DNA from: Anaerolineae bacterium
GTDB taxonomy: Bacteria; Chloroflexota; Anaerolineae; Aggregatilineales; UBA2796
NCBI GenBank assembly: GCA_019637615.1
Contig: JAHBVJ010000041.1
Coordinates: 1-55,673 of the forward strand
Direction of reading: 5' to 3'
Length of the DNA stretch: 55,673 nucleotides
In this document: piece by piece, positions 33,589 through 41,500 of the stretch
Layout of the letters: the number at the start of each line of letters is the position of its first letter
Position numbering within the stretch: position 1 is the stretch's first letter
Made by a program: the position numbers and the translations under genes
The notes under the pieces: generated by a model
Database searches by the model: none
The model's input: only the letters and a program-made list of their open reading frames with translations
What the model was told of the DNA's origin: nothing

Positions 33589-35184
33589 ATGCGTACATTT
33601 CGATTAAAGCTATTCCTCATCTTGTTGATGGTCATCGTTTTAGTATCACCAACATGCACGACTCCAACGTTGGTTCGGGCAGAAGGTGACACTCCCTATT
33701 GGCCTGAAAAAGAATGGCGCACCTCTACGCCCGAAGAACAGGGGATGGATTCAGACATCCTCCTCAAGGGATTGCCCTCTAGTTCTGACTTGCTGCTCGA
33801 TGGTCACAGTATCGTGGTGATCAGGCACGGGTACATGGTACTTGAGGCGTCGGCGTACCCGTTCAGCGCGTCAAAACCACAAGGCTTTCGTGATGCGGCA
33901 GAACCAGTGATGGCAACCTTGATCGGGATCGCCATTGATAAGGGGTATATCAAGAGCGTTGATCAATCGATCTGGGACTTTCTGCCGAAAGAGAACATAG
34001 CGCTCATGAATGACAACAAAGCCGCCCTTACCATCAAGCACTTGCTCAATGGTCAAACTGGACTGGCTTACTCATGGGGCGATGACGCAGAGAAATACTA
34101 CCCGCTGACCGAAAAGGATCAGGATTGGGTTCAGGTCTTCCTGAGCGCTCCGGCCTCGGACAAGCCGGGAACGCGCACAAAATGGTTGTATGGCGATGCA
34201 TTAGTACTATCGGCTATCCTCCAAAAGGCAACCGGGCGCACAGCCCTAGAATTTGCCAAGCAATACCTCTTTGGCCCGCTGGGAATCACGGATGTAGCGT
34301 GGTCTACAACCCCGCAAGGCGTCACCATCGGTGCCGATGAGCTTTACCTGAGTCCCTGTGATATGGCTAAATTTGGCTACCTCTATCTGCACAACGGGCA
34401 ATGGGTGGATCAACAAATCGTTTCTGCCGATTGGGTGAAAACGGCCACCAGTCAACAAGTTACGCAGCCATATGACGACTGGCGATGGGGATACAGTTGG
34501 TGGACCGGTCAGTTTAAGCCGACTTCCTATACTGGCTATTGGCAGGCTGGCGCTGGCGGACAGTATATCTGGGTAATCCCGGAACTTGACCTGATCGCGG
34601 TCACAGCGGGTTATGGAACCACCCAACCTGTCCTCAACGATTTCTTGCTGCCCGCCGTGAAATCCTCAACTGCCCTGCCTGCCAATGCCGAGGCAACGGC
34701 ACGCCTAACCGCGAAGGTGCAAGCACTCGCTAATCCTGCATCAAGTGCTGTTGAACCGATCCCTGCTGAAGCGAAAGCTGCCGCAGGACGGATATACACG
34801 CTTGAGGACAACGCTCTGGGCTGGAAGTCGATCAGCGTAGATTTTGGCACAGAGGAAGCCACCCTTACGCTGAACGTCGCGGATCGCACCCTAAAGCTGC
34901 CAGTGGGTATGGACAACATCTATCGAATCTCGGCAGATGGACTACCCGCGACGCCTAGTTTGTTCAGGTTATCCGAGATAGCTCCATTAGCGCTCAAGGG
35001 CAGATGGACAAAAGGTTTCACTGTAATCATGGTGGAGCTACGTGGCAGGGATACATGGATCATTAATCTTGCGTTCCAGACGAGTAATGAGATCAAGCTT
35101 GAGGTTCGCTTATCAGGGATAGCACTCTCATCGGGCCATGTCGTTGGTAAAGAGCTAGTGAAAATCAAAGGCGTGGCGCAATAA
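33589..35184 (+). CDS. Serine-hydrolase (beta-lactamase-fold) homologue lacking the catalytic Ser and Lys
   Basis: The 531-residue exported protein has a signal peptide (LKLFLILLMVIVLVSPTC..., cleavage probably near VRA) and the usual start of this family, EWRTSTPEEQGMDSDIL. Where active homologues have S-x-x-K before the ...SxLIGIAID helix, this protein has D-A-A-E (residues 102-105), so both nucleophile and base are lost. The next motif, Y-x-N, is Y-G-D (201-203). The fold landmarks after it (ILQKATGRTALEFAKQYLFGPLGI, WGYSWWTG) are intact. A C-terminal beta domain (about 400-531) is present. I infer a pseudoenzyme or a ligand-binding protein. Confidence 0.85.
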   Translation: MRTFRLKLFLILLMVIVLVSPTCTTPTLVRAEGDTPYWPEKEWRTSTPEEQGMDSDILLKGLPSSSDLLLDGHSIVVIRHGYMVLEASAYPFSASKPQGFRDAAEPVMATLIGIAIDKGYIKSVDQSIWDFLPKENIALMNDNKAALTIKHLLNGQTGLAYSWGDDAEKYYPLTEKDQDWVQVFLSAPASDKPGTRTKWLYGDALVLSAILQKATGRTALEFAKQYLFGPLGITDVAWSTTPQGVTIGADELYLSPCDMAKFGYLYLHNGQWVDQQIVSADWVKTATSQQVTQPYDDWRWGYSWWTGQFKPTSYTGYWQAGAGGQYIWVIPELDLIAVTAGYGTTQPVLNDFLLPAVKSSTALPANAEATARLTAKVQALANPASSAVEPIPAEAKAAAGRIYTLEDNALGWKSISVDFGTEEATLTLNVADRTLKLPVGMDNIYRISADGLPATPSLFRLSEIAPLALKGRWTKGFTVIMVELRGRDTWIINLAFQTSNEIKLEVRLSGIALSSGHVVGKELVKIKGVAQ

Positions 35185-35274
35185 GCTGCGAGACGGAGGG
35201 TATAGGATCGTATTCTGATGAGATAAATCCCGTTCCTAGCTGAGATTCGGGGTGGGCAGGCGCGAACAGTCGGC

Positions 35275-37461
35275 TCACCCCAAGCGCGACAACCACACAC
35301 TGAACAGGCGCGTCAGACGGAGGATGCCGTCGGGATCGGTGTAGACGGCTCCGGCGAAGCGCGAGGCTGGCTTGGTGAGCAGTGCCACGACACCTTTGTA
35401 GTTCAGCGCGTTTTTGAGAGCGGCGCGTTCGTCTTCGGTGAGGGGCTTGAGCGCGTGCTGCGAGGGCGCAGCTCCGCCATACCATAGGGAGCGATAGATC
35501 GGTTCCCAATCGGTGAGGGCACGATCCACGGCGCGATCCGCGTGGGCGAGGGTGATCTGGTGGGCGTCCTGTTCGAGCATAAGCTGGACAGCGTGGCGGG
35601 CGAGGCGCTGTACCTCGGCGGGCAAGCGATCACTGTAGATAATCAGTTGATCGAGCGCGGCATCGTCAATGGTGTAGTAATCCTCAATGGGCTGGAGGAT
35701 CAGGCGTCTCGCTTCGTCAGGTTCGAGCGTGCCAAGCTGTACATAGGCGTCCAGCGCCCCGAAGGCATTGCGCGGAATGTTGGTGCCCGCCGCGATCACG
35801 CGGAGTTGACTGCCTACGTCATTGAACACGTCACGGAATTCATCGCGGAAGGTGGTGGTGAAGCCTTCGGAGCCGTCTTCCTCGCTGAACCAATAGTGAA
35901 CGTTATCGAGGCACAACACCATGCGCTTTTCTTTTTGCCCGCCATCGGGCAGGGCGATGATCTCGTTGACATCTTCGCGGAATTGACGCACGCCATACGT
36001 CGGCGGGTTCTTATGATAGCGCAGCCCGGTGCGCGTCTCGTGATTTTCTACGCGGCGGAGGATTTCTTGCATCAGGACGCGGTAGAACATGTCTACGGGC
36101 ACGCCCTGCACATCCATCCAGACAGGCCAGAAATAATACTGCGGGTCTTTGATCTGCTGGTCACGCAAGCGCTGCTCGATGCGGCGTAGAAATGAGGTTT
36201 TGCCGGATTGCAAATCGCCGGAGACGATCACGTTGCTGCCGCCCAAAACGCCCACGCCGATGACCTGCGCGAATAGGCGCGTGCGCCCGAAAAAGCGCTT
36301 GGGATCATCAACTGGCAGATTGAAGGTGAACGGGTTGAAGCGCGTGTCACGGGCATGTGCCGCCAGCCGCGCCTTGTCAGAGGCTTGCAGACGCTTGGTG
36401 GCGCGATCACCGAGGAAGATCAGGGCGGTGACGACGACGGCGGTGAGCAGATGCGCGCCCGTCAACAACACTTGCAGTAAATTAGCCTGTGCATAGGCAA
36501 TGGCGGTGGGCTGCGTGATGAGCAGCGTCCACGTTTGCCCGCTCGGTGTGAGCGCGCCGTGGATGACCTTGCTGCTGATAATATCGCTGCCGACTTGCTG
36601 CGCGGTCACATCCCAATCTTGCAGTGGCAGATTGTCATGGCAGACGCGAGTCGGATCGCTCGCCCATGTTCGGTACAGCTCACTGCGGCGTGTATCGTCC
36701 GAACTGGCGACGAGGCACTGGCTGGAATCGAGCAGCATGACCTCGTCTTGATCGGAATAGACGAAGGTTTGGGCGAAGAAATCATCGAGGTTGAGGACGG
36801 CGGTCACGTAGCCCTGACGCGCCCCATCGACGGTGACAGGAAAGGCCATGCGCAAAATAGGCATCTGGTACGAGTCGTTGGCGGCGATGCGGTTATCGCG
36901 CGTGATGGCGAAAATGTAGACTTCGCCCGCCTGAAGCTGCGCCAAGGCCGCCCTATCCGCCGTATATAACGTCTCGTCGCCGGGGACGTTGACGACCCCG
37001 CCGACGCCACGAATGGCACGGGCGGTTTCGCGTCCAGCGAGGTCGAGGAAGCCGATCTCGGTATACTGCACGTTGAGCGTGGTCGTGATCTGGCGCAGTT
37101 CCGCGCCGAAGATTTCGTTGGCGGCGTCTACACAGCCCATCGGCGCACAGGCTTGGACGGCGGGCATGTTCGCCAGCAGCGTCAGATACTGCGTCTGCAT
37201 GTTGATGACCTGATCGAGCTGATCGCTGATCTCGGCTAATTGCTGCTGGTGCTGCGTGCGCACGTTGTCGCGGCTGATGTTGAAGAATTGGGTGCTGATG
37301 AAGGCGTTGGCTGGCACCAGCACAATGAATAACGCTCCAATGGCGCTGATCAAAGCTTTCCAGAGCGACGGCAGCCCTTCCCACAGGCGCGCGATGGCCT
37401 CACCCACAGTGGGGTGCGTGTGTTCCGGAGCAGTCAGTTGCGTGGTGTGCAGATCCGTCAT
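35275..37461 (-). CDS. Transmembrane Cache-like sensor fused to a P-loop ATPase
   Basis: The 728-residue protein has helix 1 at about 36-56, an extracytoplasmic region of about 265 residues with Cache-type traits (helical start QLAEISDQLDQVINMQT, YTEIGFLDLAGRETARA, and MAFPVTVDGARQGYVTAVLNLDDFF), helix 2 at about 327-350, then a cytoplasmic ATPase: FFGR (390-393), Walker A GDLQSGKTS (415-423), Walker B MVLCLDN (514-520), sensor-like VIAAGTN, and a C-terminal winged-helix-like tail. Sensory domains like this normally drive kinases, chemoreceptors or cyclases; output through an ATPase is rare. The ATG at 37461 is used; a GTG lies 12 nt upstream. A stand-alone RAM protein precedes it by 15 nt. 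Confidence 0.82.
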   Translation of the reverse strand: MTDLHTTQLTAPEHTHPTVGEAIARLWEGLPSLWKALISAIGALFIVLVPANAFISTQFFNISRDNVRTQHQQQLAEISDQLDQVINMQTQYLTLLANMPAVQACAPMGCVDAANEIFGAELRQITTTLNVQYTEIGFLDLAGRETARAIRGVGGVVNVPGDETLYTADRAALAQLQAGEVYIFAITRDNRIAANDSYQMPILRMAFPVTVDGARQGYVTAVLNLDDFFAQTFVYSDQDEVMLLDSSQCLVASSDDTRRSELYRTWASDPTRVCHDNLPLQDWDVTAQQVGSDIISSKVIHGALTPSGQTWTLLITQPTAIAYAQANLLQVLLTGAHLLTAVVVTALIFLGDRATKRLQASDKARLAAHARDTRFNPFTFNLPVDDPKRFFGRTRLFAQVIGVGVLGGSNVIVSGDLQSGKTSFLRRIEQRLRDQQIKDPQYYFWPVWMDVQGVPVDMFYRVLMQEILRRVENHETRTGLRYHKNPPTYGVRQFREDVNEIIALPDGGQKEKRMVLCLDNVHYWFSEEDGSEGFTTTFRDEFRDVFNDVGSQLRVIAAGTNIPRNAFGALDAYVQLGTLEPDEARRLILQPIEDYYTIDDAALDQLIIYSDRLPAEVQRLARHAVQLMLEQDAHQITLAHADRAVDRALTDWEPIYRSLWYGGAAPSQHALKPLTEDERAALKNALNYKGVVALLTKPASRFAGAVYTDPDGILRLTRLFSVWLSRLG

Positions 37462-37476
37462 GGAGCGTTGCACTTG

Positions 37477-37767
37477 TTAGGTCTGCTCGTTGCCGATAGA
37501 AAACATGCGATCCAGATCCACGCGCGAGAAGGCTTTGAAGGCCATCAGCGTTTGAGTGCGCGTGATGAACGGCAGATTGCGAATTTTATCGGTCACGAGA
37601 TCAGCGATCTGCTCGTTGGTTTTGGTGCGCAACAAGGCGACGAGATCGTACTGCCCCGCTACCGAAAAGACTTCGGAAACGCCATCGTATTTGAGCAGGT
37701 CTTGGGCGACGGTATCGACTTTGCCGCGCTCGACTTCCATCAGGACTACCGCAGTGACGAGTGACAT
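37477..37767 (-). CDS. Stand-alone Lrp/AsnC-type RAM (ligand-binding) protein
   Basis: A 96-residue alpha-beta ferredoxin-like RAM domain: VTAVVLMEVERGKVDTVAQDLL, GVSEVFSVAGQYDLVALLRT, then FITRTQTLMAFKAF. The GQYDLVALLR stretch is the effector-binding signature of Lrp/AsnC C-terminal domains. There is no DNA-binding part, so it is a SMRP-type protein that may bind small ligands such as amino acids and oligomerise. Co-oriented with the Cache-ATPase gene (15-nt gap), so a shared function is possible. Confidence 0.87.
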   Translation of the reverse strand: MSLVTAVVLMEVERGKVDTVAQDLLKYDGVSEVFSVAGQYDLVALLRTKTNEQIADLVTDKIRNLPFITRTQTLMAFKAFSRVDLDRMFSIGNEQT

Positions 37768-37830
37768 GACGTGTATCCCCCAAATCAGTTAAACTTGCAA
37801 TATAGCTATTGTAACGCAAGAGATCAGACA

Positions 37831-38526
37831 ATGACTCCTTTGGATATCATGAAAAATGTGGCGCTCGTCACGGACGGGCCAGCCTTCGACGCGCTTGGCC
37901 TTGTGCATCGGGTGCGCGTCCCGCAGGGCGAGGCGGGCGAACGTTTCCCAACGCTGGTGATGGTGCATGGCTTTCAGGGCAACGAAGACGTGACTTGGGT
38001 ATTTGCACGAACGGCGAGTCCGCGCTGGCTGATCGTGTCGCCGCGCGCGCCGCTGGCATCGGAAGGCGGCTATAGTTGGAACAGTTTTAACGATGGCAAG
38101 ACGGATTCCGAGTCGTTGTGGCAGGCGCGGGATACGCTGACGCACTTCATCGAGCAGCTGGCGGACGTGTATCCGGTAGATCGCACAAAGATGGTGCTGT
38201 TGGGGTTCAGCCAAGGAGCGGGCATGTGTTATACTGTCGCCGCGAGCCAACCACAGCCGCCGCTCATCGGGCTGGTGGCGTTGGGCGGGTATATCCCCGG
38301 CCCGATCAAGCTGCCACCGCTGCACGGATTACCGGTGTTCATGTTCCACGGCACCAAAGACGAGACGATTCCGGTATCGATGGCGCGGAAGAATCACGAT
38401 CAGCTTGTGGCGGCGGGGGCGGACGTGAGCTACCGCGAAGATGAGGTCGGGCACAAGGTCAGCGCAGGGGGGATGCGCGACCTGACGGCGTGGCTGGCGC
38501 AACGATTAGCAGACGAACGTGTTTAA
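37831..38526 (+). CDS. Carboxylesterase/phospholipase-type alpha/beta hydrolase
   Basis: A 231-residue cytoplasmic hydrolase. VMVHGFQGNEDVTW is the oxyanion loop, GFSQGAGM (nucleophile Ser) the elbow, HGTKDETIP carries the acid Asp and VGHKVSAGG the His, the order of the YpfH/phospholipase-carboxylesterase family. Short acyl or lipid esters are likely substrates. I chose the ATG of MTPLDIMKNV because earlier in-frame residues look non-homologous and the RAM gene lies divergently just upstream. Confidence 0.87.
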   Translation: MTPLDIMKNVALVTDGPAFDALGLVHRVRVPQGEAGERFPTLVMVHGFQGNEDVTWVFARTASPRWLIVSPRAPLASEGGYSWNSFNDGKTDSESLWQARDTLTHFIEQLADVYPVDRTKMVLLGFSQGAGMCYTVAASQPQPPLIGLVALGGYIPGPIKLPPLHGLPVFMFHGTKDETIPVSMARKNHDQLVAAGADVSYREDEVGHKVSAGGMRDLTAWLAQRLADERV

Positions 38527-38593
38527 CTATATTGGCATTTCGCATCAGTCGGTTGAATTGCTGTGTTTGCTTGCACCTTTCGTAAAGAGTCGG

Positions 38594-38621
38594 TGTTAAG
38601 TTCGATTGCACAGTGTATAAT
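38594..38621 (+). promoter_or_regulatory. Candidate promoter of acpP
   Basis: TGTTAA and a perfect TATAAT -10 (38616-38621) with a 16-nt spacer, about 45 nt upstream of the ATG. Confidence 0.5.
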
Positions 38622-38665
38622 TCCGACACTTTACCTAGACAACAATCCACCTTGGAGGACAAACA

Positions 38666-38902
38666 ATGGCTTCTACTGAAGAGCAAGTGCGTAATATTAT
38701 CGTCGAGTTACTCGGCGTCGAACCTGAAAAAGTGGTTCCTGAAGCGCGCTTCCGTGAAGACCTCGAAGCAGACTCGCTGGACTTGGTTGAATTGATCATG
38801 AAGATCGAAGAAGAATTCAACGGCGAGATTTCTGACGAAGAGGCGCAGAAAATTACGACCGTTGGTGACGCTATCACCTACATTGACACGCGCTTGAAAT
38901 AA
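38666..38902 (+). CDS. acpP: Acyl carrier protein
   Basis: A 78-residue acidic four-helix carrier. Ser37 in the D-S-L motif (EADSLDLVELIMKIEEEF) takes the 4'-phosphopantetheine arm and carries growing acyl chains in fatty-acid synthesis. A perfect GGAGG site precedes the ATG, and an intrinsic terminator follows the stop, so it is a monocistronic unit. Unusually, it is not beside fab genes in this window. Confidence 0.96.
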   Translation: MASTEEQVRNIIVELLGVEPEKVVPEARFREDLEADSLDLVELIMKIEEEFNGEISDEEAQKITTVGDAITYIDTRLK

Positions 38903-38921
38903 GCTGCTGCATTGCATTCTG

Positions 38922-38952
38922 GCAGCTAGTGGCAACCATCTAGCTGCTTTTT
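38922..38952 (+). terminator. Intrinsic terminator of acpP
   Basis: Stem GCAGCTAG/CTAGCTGC extended by TGG/CCA around a CAA loop, with a single bulged T, and followed by TTTTT. Confidence 0.82.
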
Positions 38953-38987
38953 GTTGCCTCGTCCCGGTTCCCTAGAACGATTTTCCT

Positions 38988-39800
38988 ATGACGATTCCCT
39001 GTGTGTTGACCATCGCCGCTTCCGATCCGAGCGGCGCAGCAGGCGTGCAAGCTGACCTGAAAACCTTCGAAGCGCGGCAAGTGTACGGCTTGAGCGCGAT
39101 CACGGCCTTGAGTGTGCAGAATTCGACACGCGTGTATTCGCTCAAGATCATGGAAGCCAGCTTCGTGGCGGAGCAGATCAAGGCGCTGACGGATGACATC
39201 GCGATCAGTGCGTTCAAAACGGGGATGCTGCTGCGCCCCGACATCATCGAGGTGGTGGAACAAACCTTGATCGCGCAGCCAAACCGCCCCGCGATCATCG
39301 ATCCGGTGTTTGTGGCGGGCGATGGACGGCGCTTCGTCAGCGATGAGACTATCGAGGCGTACAAAACGCGGTTGTTCCCGCGCGCCACGCTGATCACGCC
39401 GAATCTGGACGAGGCCACGATCTTGACAGGGCAGCCTGTGACGGATGTGGCAGCGATGCGCGAGGCGGCGAAACGCTTGCACGATCTGGGCGTGGCGCAT
39501 GTGCTGGTTAAGGGCGGGCATCTGCCGGACAGCAGCCAGATCGTGGATGTGTTATACGATGGACAGACGTGCCACGAGTTCGCGGCGGCGCATCTGCCCG
39601 TCCAGAATCCGCGCGGGACGGGCTGCACCTTCGCGTCGTGCATCGCGGCGGAACTGGCGAAAGGCGCGGCGCTGCTGGATGCCGTCGCCACCGCCAAGTT
39701 TTACGTCACGGAGGCGCTCAACGGAGCGCTCGGCTGGCAGATCGGGCAGGGGCGCGGGACGTTGTTCCATAGCGTGGGGCGTCCGCCGATCAGGGAGTAG
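38988..39800 (+). CDS. thiD: Hydroxymethylpyrimidine / phosphomethylpyrimidine kinase
   Basis: The 270-residue ribokinase-fold enzyme phosphorylates HMP and HMP-P in thiamine biosynthesis. It shows TIAASDPSGAAGVQADLKTF (substrate pocket), DPVFVAGDGRRFV, LITPNLDEATILTG, VLVKGGHL and the anion hole/base motif NPRGTGCTFASCIAAELAKG. The start is the ATG of MTIPCVLTIAASD. No other thi gene is in the window, and no TPP riboswitch was seen. It ends in the TAG that opens a heptamer array. Confidence 0.95.
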   Translation: MTIPCVLTIAASDPSGAAGVQADLKTFEARQVYGLSAITALSVQNSTRVYSLKIMEASFVAEQIKALTDDIAISAFKTGMLLRPDIIEVVEQTLIAQPNRPAIIDPVFVAGDGRRFVSDETIEAYKTRLFPRATLITPNLDEATILTGQPVTDVAAMREAAKRLHDLGVAHVLVKGGHLPDSSQIVDVLYDGQTCHEFAAAHLPVQNPRGTGCTFASCIAAELAKGAALLDAVATAKFYVTEALNGALGWQIGQGRGTLFHSVGRPPIRE

Positions 39801-39853
39801 TGCTTAGTGCTTAGTGCTTAGTGCTTAGTGCTTAGTGCTTAGTGCTTAGTGCT
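39799..39853. repeat. Heptamer tandem array (AGTGCTT)7.9
   Basis: Seven perfect copies of AGTGCTT plus a partial eighth, starting within the stop codon of thiD. The same words are scattered in the 31.9-32.9 kb region. Confidence 0.9.
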
Positions 39854-39901
39854 AAAAGAGCGTACATGGGGGTGATTCTCGTGTCAAGCCGGGGAGGAAA
39901 G

Positions 39902-40228
39902 ATGGAATTCAGGGAGATGGCGGCACGCGCGACTGAGATACGCGCGCGGTATGCGGAGATGGAGACAGCGCGGCATGGGCGGTCATGGACGGATGAGGAG
40001 ATCGCGCTCGGTTTTATGGGCGACGTGGGCGATTTGATGAAGCTAATTCAGGCGAAAAATGGGGTGCGCGCCATCGATGATGTCGATCACAAACTGGCGC
40101 ATGAATTGGCAGACTGCTTGTGGTCGGTCATGACGCTGGCACATGCTTATCAGATTGACCTTGAGCGTGCCTTCCTGAGCACGATGGATGAGATCGAGCA
40201 GCACCTCAACGGCAGCACTAGCACATAA
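39902..40228 (+). CDS. MazG-like nucleotide pyrophosphohydrolase-fold protein
   Basis: A 108-residue all-alpha protein. The paired acidic helices typical of the MazG/all-alpha NTP-PPase fold are seen as GFMGDVGDLMKLIQAKNG and KLAHELADCLWSVMTLAHAY (E-x-x-D form in the second helix); the first helix has D rather than the usual E-E-x-x-E. It may hydrolyse damaged nucleotides. A GGGGAGG site precedes the ATG at 39902; the upstream in-frame stretch comes from the repeat array and is excluded. Confidence 0.78.
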   Translation: MEFREMAARATEIRARYAEMETARHGRSWTDEEIALGFMGDVGDLMKLIQAKNGVRAIDDVDHKLAHELADCLWSVMTLAHAYQIDLERAFLSTMDEIEQHLNGSTST

Positions 40229-40436
40229 AATTTTGCCAGTAGTCAAATGTAAAGATATGTGCGATAATTACTCTTGATAGTCAGCAAATCTCTTCCTTGG
40301 CTAGTATTACTTCATCGGATACCGCACCTTCATTGAAGAATCATCCTGTTTTGCGGTTTTCTGCCACGTCAGCCGAAATGCTCTATCACCCTACTTCAGC
40401 ATCTATTTCGTCAATCAACGGAAGAATAAGCAGTAC

Positions 40437-40613
40437 ATGCCTAGTAAACAAATCGTCACTATCGGCAAGAAGACTTTCCCCATCGTCTACGGCCCCAACG
40501 GCCCCACCATCACAGGCGTCTTCACGCCGGAACAGAAACGCTATCTGACCAGTGTCTACGGCGTCAAGGTCGTGACTCCGACCAATGCGTCGAAGGCTCC
40601 TTCCAAAAACTAG
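40437..40613 (+). CDS. 58-residue small protein
   Basis: A short frame, MPSKQIVTIGKKTFPIVYG then PNGPTITGVFTPEQKRYL and VYGVKVVTPTN. The codon pattern is regular and the stop is followed 26 nt later by a strong intrinsic terminator, which supports a real gene. No family recognised; basic, probably cytoplasmic. The Shine-Dalgarno is weak (GGAAG, distant). Confidence 0.55.
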   Translation: MPSKQIVTIGKKTFPIVYGPNGPTITGVFTPEQKRYLTSVYGVKVVTPTNASKAPSKN

Positions 40614-40638
40614 CGATCAGCAGTAATACGTACATAAC

Positions 40639-40672
40639 AAAGGTCAGTCTACGCGCGTAGGCTGACCTTTTT
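40639..40672 (+). terminator. Intrinsic terminator after the small protein gene
   Basis: Stem AAAGGTCAG/CTGACCTTT with inner CTACG/CGTAG and one mismatch (t-g), with T5 at the 3' side. The stem is also a bidirectional candidate. Confidence 0.85.
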
Positions 40673-40806
40673 CACGATGAACAGCGATTTTCAAGTTGGT
40701 TGGTCTATTAATCCCACCCCTAGCCCGCAAGCGGTGAGGAGGGTTAATCGTTCAAGCCGAGTGAAATACGCTGAGTTGTATAGGGCAGGCTGTTTGGGGC
40801 GTGTTG

Positions 40807-41157
40807 CTATAACCCGCCACGCACCAGAATCAGCAGGCCGAGCAGGATGCCCCACCCTACATAGCCGACGAGAATGGCGGGCAGCACCGACCAGCCCGCG
40901 CGCATCGCTAACCATACTACGATGATGAAGGCCATCGTCGGAAACAGGCCGACGACGAGCTTTTCGGCATAAACGGACATGGCGGCGCTATCACTGCCAT
41001 CCGCACTGGCGATGATCCACAGCGACAACGGTAAATTGATCGGCATGGTGGCGAAGATGGCGGCGAGCGTCTTGGAATAGTTGCGCAAGACAGCGACGAT
41101 CAGGATGATGACAATCGAAATTCCAACAGGCAAAATCTGGCGTAGTGTGGCGGACAT
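40807..41157 (-). CDS. Small polytopic membrane protein
   Basis: A 116-residue protein with about four transmembrane helices (LPVGISIVIILIVAVL, LAAIFATMPINLPLSLWII, MAFIIVVWLAMRAGW, VGWGILLGLLILV). The layout resembles DUF3147-type proteins, though the match is by eye. I use the ATG of MSATLRQILPV; an upstream ATG is also open. Role unknown. Confidence 0.65.
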   Translation of the reverse strand: MSATLRQILPVGISIVIILIVAVLRNYSKTLAAIFATMPINLPLSLWIIASADGSDSAAMSVYAEKLVVGLFPTMAFIIVVWLAMRAGWSVLPAILVGYVGWGILLGLLILVRGGL

Positions 41158-41278
41158 GAGGGATGTTCTCGAACGATGCGTTAATGACAAGGACGCCAAT
41201 CATAGAACAAATCAGCAAGTTTCGCAATCACGGGACATGATCTGTGCGGGATTGGGCAATGTGGACGCCTCAGTGAAG

Positions 41279-41309
41279 GCTGGTACGCCAGCGGTGTCAG
41301 CACACCGCT
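41279..41309. other. Overlapping hairpins in the 343-bp gap before the neu locus
   Basis: GCTGG-TACG-CCAGC and then AGCGGTGT-CAGC-ACACCGCT, sharing bases, so they are mutually exclusive folds. The rest of 41158-41500 contains no recognised gene. Confidence 0.4.
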
Positions 41310-41405
41310 TGGTATCACAAAGTTGACCCACTTTTGCGGTGCATCGGCGTTCATCCACGCTTATTTCATGCAGCAGCCTGCTTATTCATCCTCATGGTCG
41401 CCTTT

Positions 41406-41435
41406 TTGGATAAACTGGAGCCGAGATGCTATATT
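41406..41435 (+). promoter_or_regulatory. Candidate promoter of the nonulosonic-acid locus
   Basis: TTGGAT and TATATT (5 of 6) separated by 18 nt, about 65 nt upstream of the cytidylyltransferase start. Motif match only. Confidence 0.35.
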
Positions 41436-41500
41436 GACCATATCGTGATTCACTAGCAGAGGCCAAAGGGAAGTGCCCACGATGTTAAGAGGTATAAAAC

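Noticed and set aside
38903..38987. TPP riboswitch upstream of thiD
   Set aside because: The space holds the acpP terminator and no THI-box-like CUGAGA or ACCUGA motifs.
39799..39853. Possible CRISPR array
   Set aside because: The unit is 7 bp with no spacers, so it is a simple heptamer tandem repeat.
40260..40436. Promoter TTGCCA...GATAAT before the small protein
   Set aside because: Spacing of 24 nt is too long for a normal promoter.
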